A stretch of 64,000 nucleotides of DNA from Sipunculus nudus (lineage: Eukaryota > Annelida > Sipuncula > Golfingiida > Sipunculidae): assembly GCA_026874595.1 (NCBI GenBank), contig CM049318.1, positions 22,359,456-22,423,455 of the forward strand. The letters are read 5' to 3'. Positions 12,100 through 25,079 of the stretch are shown piece by piece (positions within the stretch are counted from its first letter, which is position 1; each line of letters begins with the position of its first letter). Made by a program: the position numbers and the translations under genes. The notes below the pieces were generated by a model that was given only the letters and a program-made list of their open reading frames with translations, was not told the origin of the DNA and did not search any database.

Positions 12100-13620
12100 G
12101 CACCATTTCTCGTCAAACGAGAGTCTTCGAGATTTCATTAAATATGACCTACAGGTTGCATTTTTTTTAACAAAGGCTTTGAAATTGATATATTTTGTGT
12201 TATTTTTAAATATCTCGAAATCAGTTTTTCATTTTTTGGAAAAATAGCCACCAGGGGGCGTGGTACCTGAAACACTGTAACATATCATTTTTCTGCAATA
12301 TCTAAAATAATTTTAAACATGGCACAATTTTTATTGTTGTATCTTAAACTAGGAACATTGGCTTATTCCTCCGCACATGTAGCTTTGTGCTGCCGTTACC
12401 ATGGTTACCAAATTTGTGGGTTAAACTTGACGATCTGAAAATATGCAGTTTTTGGCTTCTATCTCGGTTAATATTTATGTTTCAAGGGTCTAGTTTTTTG
12501 CATAAGGCTGCTTCCCCTTGGTTCTAAGTCATTCAATTGCAAGTCTCGTCAAATTTCGCTCGGTTTATCGTCAAACGAGAAAAAACGAGATCTCACGGAA
12601 ATGCTTATAACTCGGCGACTTTTACAACTACACAGGTCTAGTTTTCGGCATTTCATAACATATGACCAGCTTGACACGCCAGAAAAGAAATCAGGCCAAA
12701 TCTCGCACCATATCTCGTCAAGCGAGAAAAAAAACGAGATATCATGGAAATGCTTATAACTAGGCGACTTTTACAGCTACTCAGGTCTAGTTTTTGGCAT
12801 TTGGTAACATTTGGCAAACTTGACATAGTAAAACTGCGATACTTGGCGAAATCTCGCACTATATCTGGTCAAATGTGGAAAAACGAGATTTCACAGAAAT
12901 GCATATAAGTCGGCGACTTTCACGGCTAGACAGGTCTAGTTTTTCGCATTCATTAACATTTGGACGGCTTGACATGACAAACCTGAAGACTGGCCAAATC
13001 TCGCACCATATCTCGTCAAACGATAAAAAAGGAGATTTCACAGAAATGCTTATAACTCGGCGACTTTTACAGCTAGACAGATGTAGTTTTCGCCATTTCA
13101 TAACATTTAGAGAGTTTGATATGACAAATCTACAAGACTGGCCAAATCCTGCACCATATCTCGTCAAACGAGAAAACACGAGAGTACACGGAAATGCTTA
13201 TAACTCGGCGACTTTTACAGCTAGACGGATCTAGTTTTCGCCATTTCGTAACGTTTGGCCGTCTTGACATAATAAAACTGCTCGTCTTGCAAAATCTCGT
13301 ACTATATCTCGTCAAGCGAGAAAAAAACATGATTTCACGTAAATGCTGATAACACGGCGACTTTTGCAGCTAGACAGGTCTAGTTTCCGGCATTTTGTAA
13401 TATTTGACAAACCTGACATGACAAAACTGGAAATCTCGCCAAAGCTCGCACCATTTCCCGTCAAACGAGAAAACACGAGATTTCATGCAAATGCTTATAA
13501 CTCAGCGGCTCTTATAGCTAGACAGGTCTCGTTTTCGGCATTTAATATCATTTGGCCAGCTTGACATGACAAACCTGAAAACGTCTCACTGCTTCTTGTC
13601 AAACGAGATTAACGGGATTT
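12100..13620. repeat. About 148-bp satellite array, roughly nine units
   Basis: Anchor cgtcaaacgagaaaa recurs near 12,112, 12,572, 12,715, 12,866, 13,012, 13,161, 13,310, 13,458 and 13,598, most intervals being 140-151 bp. Units share 'gcttataactcggcgacttt', 'gctagacaggtctagttttc' and 'gcttgacatgacaaa'. The period is close to nucleosomal length. Lies inside the foldback-like element. Overlapping ORFs of 60-119 codons arise from the repeat and are not genes. Confidence 0.8.
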
Positions 13621-14029
13621 CATGAAAAAATTTTGAACTTGGTCCCTTTTACACTAGAAAGATATGCAGCTGTTAAAGGTCAGCATGCATAAATAAACAT
13701 ATTATCCGTTTCTGCTGCCCCCACAATGATGCTCATTCATATGACTGTTTCTACATGCACTCTCTGTCTATCTGTCTCTATCATTTCCATTTCCGGCAAG
13801 CGCGTGACCTCTGGTCATCTTGTTTTGATATCTGAGCCCTGTTTCTTGACTTTTAATTAGTACGAGCCTGATGGACATTTTACTGGATTGTTATGCCTCC
13901 TTTCCAGTTTGACATTTGCAAACTTTACTTTTGGCATTTACAATTACTCTTTTATTAAAGATTTTTTTGTTGGAGGTAACCGCCACCATTTTCTATATTT
14001 TAATATTAACATCTGCAGAATTCCATTCC

Positions 14030-14210
14030 GCTTTCGGATTACGTGACACGGCATTATCGCACGCTTCTTCTGATTTTTTTTCCTGGCGGTAACCAGGCCG
14101 GTGACCACTGCACTTGCGAGCCCTGGGTGCGTAATCTATCCCATTGCTGGGTCGAACCCCCGAAGCAGGGCCGGCCAGCACGATCTTCCCATTAAGTCTA
14201 TTTTAATCTC
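14030..14210. mobile_element. SINE-like repeat (gccctgggtgcgtaat family), copy 1
   Basis: Contains cgagccctgggtgcgtaat, tcccattgctgggtcgaac and gatcttcccattaag. Related blocks in the same order lie at 18,600-18,800 and 35,640-35,800. Confidence 0.4.
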
Positions 14211-14826
14211 TTACACCATCTTCAGAGAGATATTACTCACAAACCATCAATTAATAATAACGGTTAACATTTTGTTTCATAGAATTATTTCATGCGAAAT
14301 TTTAATGGAGAATCATTTTTTAACTTTTCCGCAATTTTAACTGAAGAAATCTTAGAAGGAAAGATGATAAATATATGATAAAAATGATTGAAAATGTATG
14401 TATGTACTAAGATGACATTATTGTTATATATATTGTTATATGTGATATATCGTGTTTCTGTAATAAAATTATAAGACCAACAACGAAGGCGTCATTTCTA
14501 TATAGCAAATCTAATAATTTTTAGACATTCCGATTATTTTAAGTTTGTCTTAGGTTGTTTCCAGATAAATTAGATCATCTTAAACACCGGTTTGCACATA
14601 TCTCCGGGTGGCCGAGGATCCATAATAATAAACAGCAGATATGTGGAGTATGAGGCATATATATATATATATATATTCATATAGTAAAGACAGTGGAAGT
14701 ATCAATTTTCCAAGATGAACTGTGTCCAGTATTTTTAGTATTTAATAGAATCTGGCCTAATATTAATTTCGTGTCAGGTAAAAGAAAAAGATATAAAATA
14801 TTATTGAAAACATTTTACCATATATA

Positions 14827-14828
<2 letters not shown>

Positions 14829-14882
<54 letters not shown>

Positions 14883-14892
14883 GTGTGTGTGT
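14829..14892. repeat. (AT)n then (GT)n microsatellite
   Basis: AT run passing into gtatgt and GT repeats. Confidence 0.95.
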
Positions 14893-15134
14893 TATCAGAC
14901 CATTTGAGAGGTACTTATAATTATTAACAATCTTAACCCAACATTGTTGATACACACTTTAATTACTACATTACACCCTTTCCTAAAATCGAATAAAACT
15001 TCCTTTGTTTTTTTCATCATTTAAAAGAAGGTAATGATTGACAACATTTAGTCAGATATAATATCTCTTGCCGCAAAGGCAATTCATTGTCATCAGAAAT
15101 GAGTCCTAAGGTCACTGTGTCATCTGCATATTTA

Positions 15135-15792
15135 ATCATTTTACTAATCTAATCTTATACAAGCATCGTTGTGTTGACCTGACATCGAGCGTATATCTCA
15201 TTGGAGCGTAGTGGTGTTAAAGACACAAGGAAAGAGGTAAAGTAAACTTTCGTACTGGTTCCCGCGTCCATTAATTTGCATGTAAGTCAGATAGAGAGGA
15301 GCAGGGAACCAGCCTAGCCGAACAGATCGTGAGGGAACGCGAAAAGATCGCAAGGGAACGCGATATTATCGCGAGGGACGCGAAAAAGATCGTCGCGAAG
15401 GAACGCGAAAAGATCGCGAGGGAACGCAAAAAGATCGCGAGGGAACGCGAAAAAACGCGAGGGAACGCGATATTATCGCGAGGGAACGCGAAAAGATCGC
15501 GAGGAAACGTGAAAAGATCGCGAGGGAACGCGAAAAGTTCGCGAGGGAACGCGAAAAGATCGCGTGGAAACGCGAAAATTATCTCGAGGGAACGTCAAAA
15601 GATCGCGAGGGAACGCGATATTATCGCGAGGGAACGCGAAAAAGATCGCGAGGGAACGCGAAAAGATCGCGAGGGAACGCGATATTATCGCGAGGGAACG
15701 CGAAAAGATCGCGAGGGAACGCGAAAAGATCGCGAGGGAACGCGATAATAACCCAGAAAAAAAAATCACGTATGACACTTTAGGGGCTCCAT
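15135..15792. repeat. Right inverted repeat of the foldback-like element
   Basis: About 660 bp, the inverted partner of 9,236-9,545. It is longer because its minisatellite has about 20 units. Confidence 0.7.
15323..15750. repeat. 21-bp minisatellite gcgagggaacgcgaaaagat(c)
   Basis: About 20 units with variants in which 'aaaagatc' is replaced by 'atattatc'. Every unit junction gives tcgcga, an NruI-type palindrome. Read in frame it makes ReReKIAR-type peptides on either strand, which are artefacts. It is GC-rich and CpG-rich in an AT-rich region. Confidence 0.9.
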
Positions 15793-16379
15793 ACATATCC
15801 ATGATGTCATTTTATTAATGTTGTCCATTTTTGTTATGGAACTCCGAAATGGTAACGCTGGTAATGGTAATCCAGTAAACAAGCAGAAATAAACTTACAC
15901 CAAGCGTCATCAGATATGATCACCCTAAATGCCAGATGGTCTCCACATTTTATGTGTTAAGTCTAAAATCTACCATCGAAACCCTATAATCCCTATAATC
16001 CTAAAATCAGATTGTCGCAATTACTCCTGCTGGAACTAGAAACTTCTGAATTGAATTAAATCCAGGGATTTCCCTGTAAAAGCTTCTTGGAAACCCACAA
16101 TACGGTCAATGTCACCAATATTATGTGAAGTATTTGAAAGAATACGATTTAAGCGACCTATAAATCAGATGGACAATAATCGTAGGTCGTAGAAACTTCT
16201 AACTTGACCTCTGAGGAGTTACTGGTAAATTTTTTTTTGAAACCCTAAATAAAGTCGCTGTAATCTATTTTCAAATAACATATGGGCAAAAGCATGATTC
16301 TAAGCACTCTGGGAATCTTTTAATCCATTGTTTCTCAACGGAGTTTTTTTAACGATATTATAACATTGCGTAACAGCTC

Positions 16380-16915
16380 CGCTGTGTAACAGTGGCGGTC
16401 GTGTTACAGTGGTTGTTGTGAAACAGCTGTTGTGAACAGCTAGGTCGTGTTACAGTGGTTGTCGTGTTATAGTTGCGGTCGTATTAAACTAGTTGTCGCC
16501 TTAAAGTGGTTGTCGTGTAACAGCTCGGTCGTGTAACAGTGGCATTCGTGTTACGGTGGTTGTTGTTTTACATTGGTTGTCGTGTTACAATGGCGGTCAT
16601 TTTTAAGTGTTTTCCATTTCACAATGGACTCGGTCGTGTTAAATTGGTTGTTGTGTTACAGTGTTTGTTTCGTTTTTACTGCAGCGTTCGTGTTTAAGTG
16701 GTTGTCATATTACTGCAGCAGTCTTGTTACACTGGCTGTTGTGTTACAGTGGTTATGATATAAATAACAGCGCTCGTGTTACGGTGGCGGTCGTGTTACC
16801 GTGGTTGTCGTTACACTTGTTGTCGTGTTACAGCATCGGCCATGTAAAAGCACCGGTCGTGTTACACCGGTCGTGTTTTAGTGGTTACGTGTTACAGTGG
16901 TTGTCGCTTATTAGA
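16380..16915. repeat. Degenerate tandem repeat gtcgtgttacagtggttgt
   Basis: About 20-30-bp diverged units with gtcgtgttac, cagtggttgt and cagtggcggt recurring across 530 bp. Open frames of 61 and 88 codons here follow the repeat. It lies just 3' of carbonyl reductase B. Confidence 0.7.
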
Positions 16916-16996
16916 GGTGGGCGTTAAGGACACTGAAAACATGTCCCATCAAAGTGATGGTAATAAATAAATGAAATAATAACGAAATCACGTTTG

Positions 16997-17002
16997 TTTA
17001 TT
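16997..17002 (-). terminator. Candidate polyadenylation signal, carbonyl reductase B
   Basis: AATAAA on the minus strand, about 255 bp beyond the stop codon and past a (TA)n tract. It is the first clear signal after the (TA)n tract. Confidence 0.4.
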
Positions 17003-17047
17003 GAGTGACCATTCACTGAAACACCGTAGTGATATATCAATATCTAT

Positions 17048-17050
<3 letters not shown>

Positions 17051-17106
<56 letters not shown>
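17051..17106. repeat. (AT)n microsatellite in the 3' UTR
   Basis: Pure AT run between the stop codon of carbonyl reductase B and its likely poly(A) signal. Confidence 0.9.
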
Positions 17107-17110
<4 letters not shown>

Positions 17111-17258
17111 TTTCCATGAACATAGTTCCCCGCATGTTTTTACTGTTAACGAGGCTGAGAGGTGCTCTTTTATATCTTCGATTGAATATTAGTATTAACA
17201 TTTTCTTCTCAGATTCAGCGGGGTCACACTTGTCCCATGCACGTGTTTTAGGCGCGTC

Positions 17259-17383
17259 TCATGCTTTCCATGTCCAGGCGTTCTTTGTTCGCCAATTGGC
17301 AACTTCCCGCTTAGACAGAAACTCTCCGCGAGGGGTCGCCACGTTGGCCGGAAGCAAGGCAAGGTACACGGGCGTGTCTGCTC
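17259..17383 (-). CDS. Carbonyl reductase B, exon 8 (stop)
   Basis: Encodes ADTPVYLALLP, then TPRGEFLSKREVANW and a 12-residue tail before TGA at 17,259. ETPVYLALLPP...G.FVS.K.V..W is the CBR1 C-terminal pattern. Phase 1 entry matches exon 7. Confidence 0.88.
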
Positions 17384-20300
17384 CTGACAATAAATAAGAA
17401 GACTCAAGGTACAAAAGCTGTCAAAATCTTCTATGTCTTCGGGTTACAACTGATGGTCTATAGTCCATTCCATAAGACAAGAATGTAATTGTGTTGAGTT
17501 TTTTCGTCAAACATTATTTCTGAATTTTATCAGCTCTTCTCTTTACCAATATCTGTGTTTGAGTAAAACGTAAACACTCAAGGGAAACACTGGTTCAGAC
17601 TCATTAGATTACAAAGGGAAAAAAGGAGTTTTAACTCAAATGAGCATAATATCCCAAGAAACCCCGACTCTATTATAGTAGCAAGTACATACATAGTGAC
17701 TGTAAGGCATATTTTACCTATGCAATCATCTAGAAAATGTCAATCATTGTGTTAATCATATATAAACGTATTATATAATATAATTCTATATATTTCACAG
17801 TTCTAACGACAACAGTGACACTTAAAAATAGAGACATCAGTAATAACAAAAATACTTCTTTTAACCTAAAAAGTACAAGAAATGTGTAGAAATTAAAAGA
17901 ACTGGAAATATATAGAAATTATGTCTGAATAACATATAGATAATGTAAAAATATCAAATTATCACCTGAAATATGTCATACGTGGAGAAAAACATTACAT
18001 AAAAGTTATACCTTTCAAGATTTTTAATAGAGCTCAAAAATCACCTATGACCCTTTTGATAATAAACATGCACTCTTCGTCACAAAATGCATGACGATTA
18101 TCTCTTGGAGTCGTGGTTCACTTACCTTCGTCGATGGAACTAGATCCTGTCCCGCCGGACATGTCTGTTTTCACCCATCCTGGCGTACACTGTATATAAA
18201 CAGTTAAATATAAACTAATGGGCAGTGCTAAGTGTGGGATAAGTCGTTAGGTTTCGGTCAATAAACCCATTACATGATTAACCTAATTCAGCGCTTTAAC
18301 GCTGCAAACGTTCATCCTCTTGAATGGTGATTCCTAGTGTCGACATCATTGTCGATGCCATCTTTAGCCATCTATAGATGTCATTTTATTGCATTTCATT
18401 AATAATTGCTCCGGTAGATGGCGTTTCTTAGCTAGTTTAGTCACAATGTGCGAGAAAAAACAAGTCGAAGGCAGAGAGAGACAGAGAGATAGAGAGAGAG
18501 AGGGAACGCTATTGATTGTCATGTTGGATGTTCGCCGATTGGTTTCGTATATCTAATATGTAATGAAGTACAATCCTCCAGATCAGCGTTTTCTGATCAC
18601 TTAGTAGATAGTGTATAGCAGCCGCGAGTCTTGGGTGGGTAATTTATCCCCACTGATGGGGAATAAGAGTTAAGACCGAAAAACCCAGTGCACTCGTTTG
18701 TTAAGAAAAAAAAAAAAAAAAACAGACCTAAAAGACAATCTTCCATTTAAGCCCACGTGTGGAATGACCGTGTAAGATCTCGGGTCAGATTAGAAATCGC
18801 GGCCTCCCGGCTTTAAGCCACGTGCTCTACACAGAAGCTAGTTTTGTTACGTCATTTATTCACAGATAAAAAAAGAAATCGGAGACAAATCTGATAATTC
18901 ATTAAATTAATATCATTTCATTGGATTCGGTATCCTGTTGACTCGAAATACTTAAAATCGTTGACCGCCACATTATATTTATCTCCGTTCAAACCAATGA
19001 CAGAAATATAGTAAATCTAACTTGAATGATAGAAAGAAATATGTCCCTACATTTCGGATCCGGTCTAGGCCTGGATCATATACTTACCGAGTTAATTAAG
19101 ATATCTTTCCTGCTTGTGTCAGCGTCTATATTAGTTTGTAGAATCGCCGCCAGGACTGTCACCCCTATTTTGGATACTCCGTAAGCAGTGCCCGGCCAGC
19201 CGTGATCCAAATGTGTTCCTTCTTTAGCCAATCTGTTATATAAAACAAAATCTAATATTTTGCATATTATTAAGCCTTCCCTGCTAGGGTAGGCTTAATG
19301 ATTCCCTTTTCCCTTCGTTTCTTTTCTTTTTCTTTTTTTCTTCTTCTTCTTCAGTACACTCCAATGCGACCACACTATTTCAAGATTAACTGGGCCAAAC
19401 AGGCTGTCACTTCATATTTTTACTTACCAGGTACGTGGTAACACCTTATTAGATTTTGAGAGTTGTCTCAACAGCCAAATTATGCTAATTAGCATAACGA
19501 GCAGTTTTCTTTGCGCTCCCGCTAATAACATAACCGTAAATGTAATTTGTACATTTGTGATACCTTGAGAGTACCCCTCTGAGAAATTGTTCAACTTTTA
19601 GGGTAAATGTGTGCATATTAAGTAGGTGATTTGCATAATTCTGTAAGTCAGCCATGTGTAAATTTGTGAATATTATCAAATTCTCAAGTCTGTCCATTAC
19701 ATATTTGAACATGTAACCCTTACTTACGGAGGACATTATTCTAATGCTTACTGGTGCACCCGTGTGCATATTAAGGTTTAGCATCGTCTGTTATGTCGTT
19801 TTCTAATCTTCATAGACCCAGAGGTCTCTACTTTTAGCTGGCGATATGGGAGGCTGGAATTTGCTTGCAAATCCAACTATATCTAGTTTACATTTGTTTT
19901 GCTTTGACCAAAATAATTCTGAAATTTGGAAAGAAAAGCATTCGTTCATAGCTCTTGAAAATAAAATACTGCAATAAAATACATCCACACATAACAGTTT
20001 TACACTCTAGCACAAAGTTTTTAAATATATAAACAGCATTTGAAATCGACCGGTTTGGTGTTTGGTGTGTGTTCAACAGAAACCTGGTTAAATCAACAAA
20101 TCCAGTTGGTTGATTTCATATTTGAAGATGTATACGTACTTGACAAACTCGGTCATTGCCTCATCCAGCTTCTCAACAGCCGTCATTGACGTTAACCGGG
20201 CGTGAAGTTCATCACTGCATTTATTAAGGGCCCATACGGCTCCATGGCTAGACACGTGTGACACTCTTGGGAGAAATAAAATACATTATTACTCTATTAA

Positions 20301-23300
20301 TTCGAAGATTAAGCTTTACCTGCAAATGTATAAAATAACTAGCGAAAGGCGATTGACGGTGCCCAGAGAGGGGCGTGATTACAAATGTTATCCTGGTCTC
20401 TAACCAGTGTAATACACTAGCAAACTACGTACACTGAAAACAGTGTGCTCGTTGATGGGTAAAAATGTCTAATTGCAAGGACTTCTTGTGGGCTAACTGG
20501 CTTGTGGGCGGCTAGTAAAAGGACATCCTGAAAAATACGTTTCAAACATTTACCTTTGCTTTCCAGAGTGATGTACAGGTCAGACTGAATTAACTTATTC
20601 AGGATTTTAGGTATAATTTTATGTACAAAAACCTTTTCAACAGACTTCACGGTAATATAGAATTTACATTTAATAATAGATTATCAATCGATCATTGGTC
20701 CTACCCATTCTTACTGCCTATATTTAACAACTCACCTGGCATGGTCTCTCAGTATCGGAAAAAGCGCATCACATACGTTACGTGTTCCCCAGTAGTTAGT
20801 CTTCAACGTCAGTTCCGCTTGTTCAGAGAAAGGTGCTGTCGACGCGCTCTGTAATAAACAACCACATAAAAAGCACACTCTATAATCAAACTGTACACAA
20901 GCAATCATTACATTATCCTTTCCTTGCCGCTATGTTCACTTCAAAATCGGTTCATACTCATTTGCACAGTGTTCATCATGGTCATTTCATCATGTGTCCT
21001 TCATGGTCATTTGCAGCAGGTGTCTGTCATAATCATCTGCACGACGTGTCCGTCCAAGTCATATGCATCACAAGTCCGTCCTAGTAATATGCACCATGTG
21101 TCCGTCCCAGTCATTTGCATCATGTTTCTGTATTAGTCATTTGCATCATGTTTCTGTCCTAATCATTTAAATAATGTGCCTGTCATAGTCATTTCCATTA
21201 CGTGTCCATCAGTCATTTGCATCATGCATCCGCCCTAGTCATCTGCATCACATGCGCGTCATTGTCATTTGCATCATATGCCAGTCATAGTCATCTGCAT
21301 TACGTGTCCATCCGCCATTTGTATTACGTGTCCGTCACAGTCATCTGCATAAAGTGTCGGTTATTGTCATTTGAATTATATGCCTGTCATAGTAATCTGC
21401 ATTAGGCGTCCATCATTCATTTGAATAACGTGTCCGCCCTATTCATCTGCATCAAATGTCCGTCCTAGTCATCTGAATCATGCCTGTCATAGTCATCTGC
21501 ATAACGTCTCCATCCGTCATTCGCATCACGTGTCCGTCCTTATCATCTGTATCACGTGTCCGTCATTGTAATTTGCATCATATGCCAGTCATAATCATCT
21601 GCATTACGTGTCCATTAGTCATTTGCATCCCCTGTCTGTCTTAGTTATTTGCATCACGCCCCCCCCCCCCCCAAAGTCATTTGCATCATATGCCTGTCAT
21701 AGTCATGTTCATTTCGTGTCCATCAGTCACATTGATCACGTGTCCATCCTAGTCACCTACATCACATGCGCGTCATAGTCATTTGAATCATATGCCTGTC
21801 ACTGTCATCTGCATAACGTGTCCACCAGTCATTTGCATCACCTGTCCGTCCTAGCCATTTTCATTACGTGTCCATCGGTCATTTGGATCATGCATCCGCC
21901 CTAGTCATCTGCATCACGTGACCGTTATTGCCATTTGCCTCATAACTCTGTCATAGTCATCTGCATTACGTGCCCGTCATTGTTATTTGCATCACGTGTT
22001 CATGATAGTGATCTGCATCACATGTCCGTCATTGTCATATGAATTATATGCCTGTCATAGTAATCTGCATTACGTGTCAATCAGTCATTTGCATCACGAA
22101 TCCATCATAGTCATTTGAATTACGTGCATTACGTGTCTATCAGTCATTTGCATTACGTGTCTATCGGTCATTTGCATCATGTATCCGTCCTAGTTATCTG
22201 CATCACGTGCCTGTCTTTGTCATTTGTATCCCACGCCTGTCATAGTCATCTGCATTACGTGTCCATCAGGCATTTGCATCCCGTGTTCATCCTAGGCATC
22301 TGCATCACGTGCCCCTTATTGTCCTTTACATCATATGCCTGTTATAGTCATCTGCACTACATGTCCATCGGTCACCTGCATTCCGTATTGTCATTTGCAT
22401 CATATGCCTGTCGTAGTCAGTTTGTGTCATGTGTCCGGTAAAGTCATTTGCATTATTTGTTTGGCATTGTCATTTGCATCATGTGTCGTTATAGGCATCT
22501 GCATCACGTGTCTATCATAGTTATCTGCATCAAGTGTCTATCATTTATTTGCATCGCGTGTCCTTCATAGCCATTTGCATCACGTGCCTGTCATTTTGAT
22601 CTGCATCATGTGTCAATCATAGTCATCTGCATGATCAGTCCGTCCTAGTCATCTACATGATATGTACGTCATAGCCATTTGCATCAAGGGTTCGTAATGG
22701 TCATTTGCAGTGCTCTAAAGTTTCTTATATAACTGCAAATGATGTGAATAATCACATGTACCTCCACGCAGCAGGAAAATGTCTTACCTTGTATGCGATC
22801 CCGGCATTGTTGACAAGGACGTCGAGGCCGCCATATTTGGTCTGAAGGGTCTTCTTGAGATTCTGGGCAGACTCCGGGTCGTTGATGTCGAGTTGATGAA
22901 ACAACGGGGAGAGACCTTCCTTCTTCAACTCTTCTACAGCGGCCAAGCCTCGTCCTTCATCCCGAGCTAATAACATATATTAAACATGTATGTGTTAAAG
23001 TCAAAGTGTAAAATCAGTCAATTTGTAAAATGCATGAAATTTTCAGTCAATTTACAAATTGCCTGATTCACTCAGGCACTTTATAAAATGACTGAAATAA
23101 TTATTTGAAACATTGACTGAATCGATATGGTATAGTCTGTTGTTTCATATATCTCATTTTTGTGAAACAGACATTGTCATTAAGTGTAACCAGCAACTTT
23201 TAAGTTAACTTTGTGTCTTTTTTTTTCTTCTAAGCTATTAATAAATCATACGGATCATGTAACAAGACGAAAATATACAGACTGGTGCGGGGTATAACCC

Positions 23301-25000
23301 GATTCATATTGTTGAAGGATGCAGACTATAATAACATAATGAACTATGCGTACTATATTTCACAACTCATATGGCTACATCTTTGCTTATGTAAGAACGA
23401 GAATCAAGTCAAATGGAAGCTTTTGATCCAATAACACATTAAAATCATCAAAATGTGCAATATTATATATCGGAAATGAATGATGTAGATTGTAGAAAAT
23501 TGAAGGATAACCACAGTTACATGGTTGTTAATATATCAAATATATGATTTAGATATATATGCTTTGGTGAGTTACAAAGGATGGAGTATAACCACAATTA
23601 TAGCAATTTTATTTGTTACTTTTAATGAGTTTGCCATCCACATTCTTTGCACAGAGGTAAACTGTTTTGGCTGATAGTGTTGAGTAGTCAACTGTTAATA
23701 AGACAGTACAGAAGTGAACCGGGTGGGGGGTGGGGGATTTAGTGGACATATTATATTACAACCCCCCCCCCCAAACACACACACAAATAAAAGAATGTCA
23801 TTTTGCCATAAAAATAGAGTTATCAATAAAAATGTATAAACATTTAAGAGTATTATCTTTCAGAAATACATAATAATTAACTTAACACAATGACTGATTA
23901 TACGGCATAGAGAGAGAGATATATTTTATTCACAACAACAAACACATACAGATCACAATAAAATGGATAAATATAAAATATACATATATCTATCAAAATT
24001 ATATTCATAAAATCTGCAAGTGTTAAAAGCCATAAAAGGCATAATTCACTCTTTTCCATGATATTGTGCATGGGACCCAGTCATTAAAGCATACATTAAT
24101 GATCCATGAAGATTTCGAAGTTTTATTGTGAATGGAACCAAGGGTTGGGGGGGGGGGGGGGGGTTCTCAGGGGTTGTTTACTGCCCTGAGTATTTTTAGG
24201 TCAAACAATGTAATATATGTTGCTGGTTTCTCAAGCGAGAATACCCCTAGTTATTTTACAACAAATGTGCTTAAAAATTGCTGAAATATTGAAAGATATT
24301 TGTGACCATTTTCCAGCATTTAGGGAGGGGGGTCATCCCGCCTACACTGCTCCCCACAGTGCAACAGGAAATTGTACCCCTTAGATTATATAATATTTAT
24401 ACCTTATATTATTATATGATTATTTCTGCAAGAACTTTAGAATTAAGCCAGATGAACGCCTGTGAAAATTATATTATAAAATTGTAAAATGTATGAATGT
24501 TTTGTAAAAGTAAAGTATATGAAATAAATAAAATGTCATTTATCTTTTTAATCTTAAAATAATAATATTTCATTCTTTTTACATTTCAGTGGATGTGTCA
24601 AGTTAAAATACTGATTTTTCAGTCAATTTTTAAATTGCCTGAACATTTCAGTCATTTTATAAAGTGCCTGAGTGGATCAGGCATTTTGTAAATTTATTGG
24701 CTGAAAAATTCAGGCAATTACAAATTGACTGATTTTACACATTGACTGTAACATATGAACCTGCGAGGCAACATTTACATCAATGCACATATGCATGCAT
24801 CCTCGTACATACATACACAGCGGATCGTAGGGGGTAATATTTTATTTACATGCCGTGTGTTCTGAAGTCTGTTTTTTTTAACATATAATTTTTTTTTTAT
24901 TTTCAGATATGAAAACGTTTGAGACTTGTTTTACACAAAAGGAATACAACCAATACGTCAAACAATATGCGCCCGTTTTGGCAGATAGAATATATGGATA

Positions 25001-25079
<79 letters not shown>

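Larger units (their letters stand above)
9236..15792. mobile_element. 6.56-kb foldback-like element with minisatellite-bearing inverted repeats
   Basis: Both ends begin atggagcccctaaagtg when read inward and are followed by the same features in inverted order: tacgtga plus a T-run, ctgggt, a 21-bp minisatellite, ggctggttccctgctcc, tggacgc, gtgtctttaacaccac, tatac.ctcgatg. Flanks are ACATATCT (9,228-9,235) and ACATATCC (15,793-15,800), an 8-bp duplication with one mismatch. Outside them, 9,170-9,235 and 15,801-15,850 join into one sequence colinear with duplicate B near 29,500-29,620, which lacks the element. No long transposase frame was seen inside. Long inverted repeats built from tandem repeats are typical of foldback elements; superfamily not assigned. 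Confidence 0.7.

Noticed and set aside
12859-13234. Frames of 106-119 codons on both strands
   Set aside because: They follow the 148-bp satellite and repeat with it; no splice or coding signals.
15329-15818. 139- and 84-codon frames rich in Arg-Glu-Arg, and a 109-codon minus frame
   Set aside because: Translation of the 21-bp minisatellite; open on both strands because the unit is a multiple of three.
22115-22520. 108-codon HLHYVS-type frame
   Set aside because: Produced by the 24-bp minisatellite.
20985-22720. CRISPR-like array
   Set aside because: Units are contiguous and diverged without unique spacers, in a eukaryotic intron.
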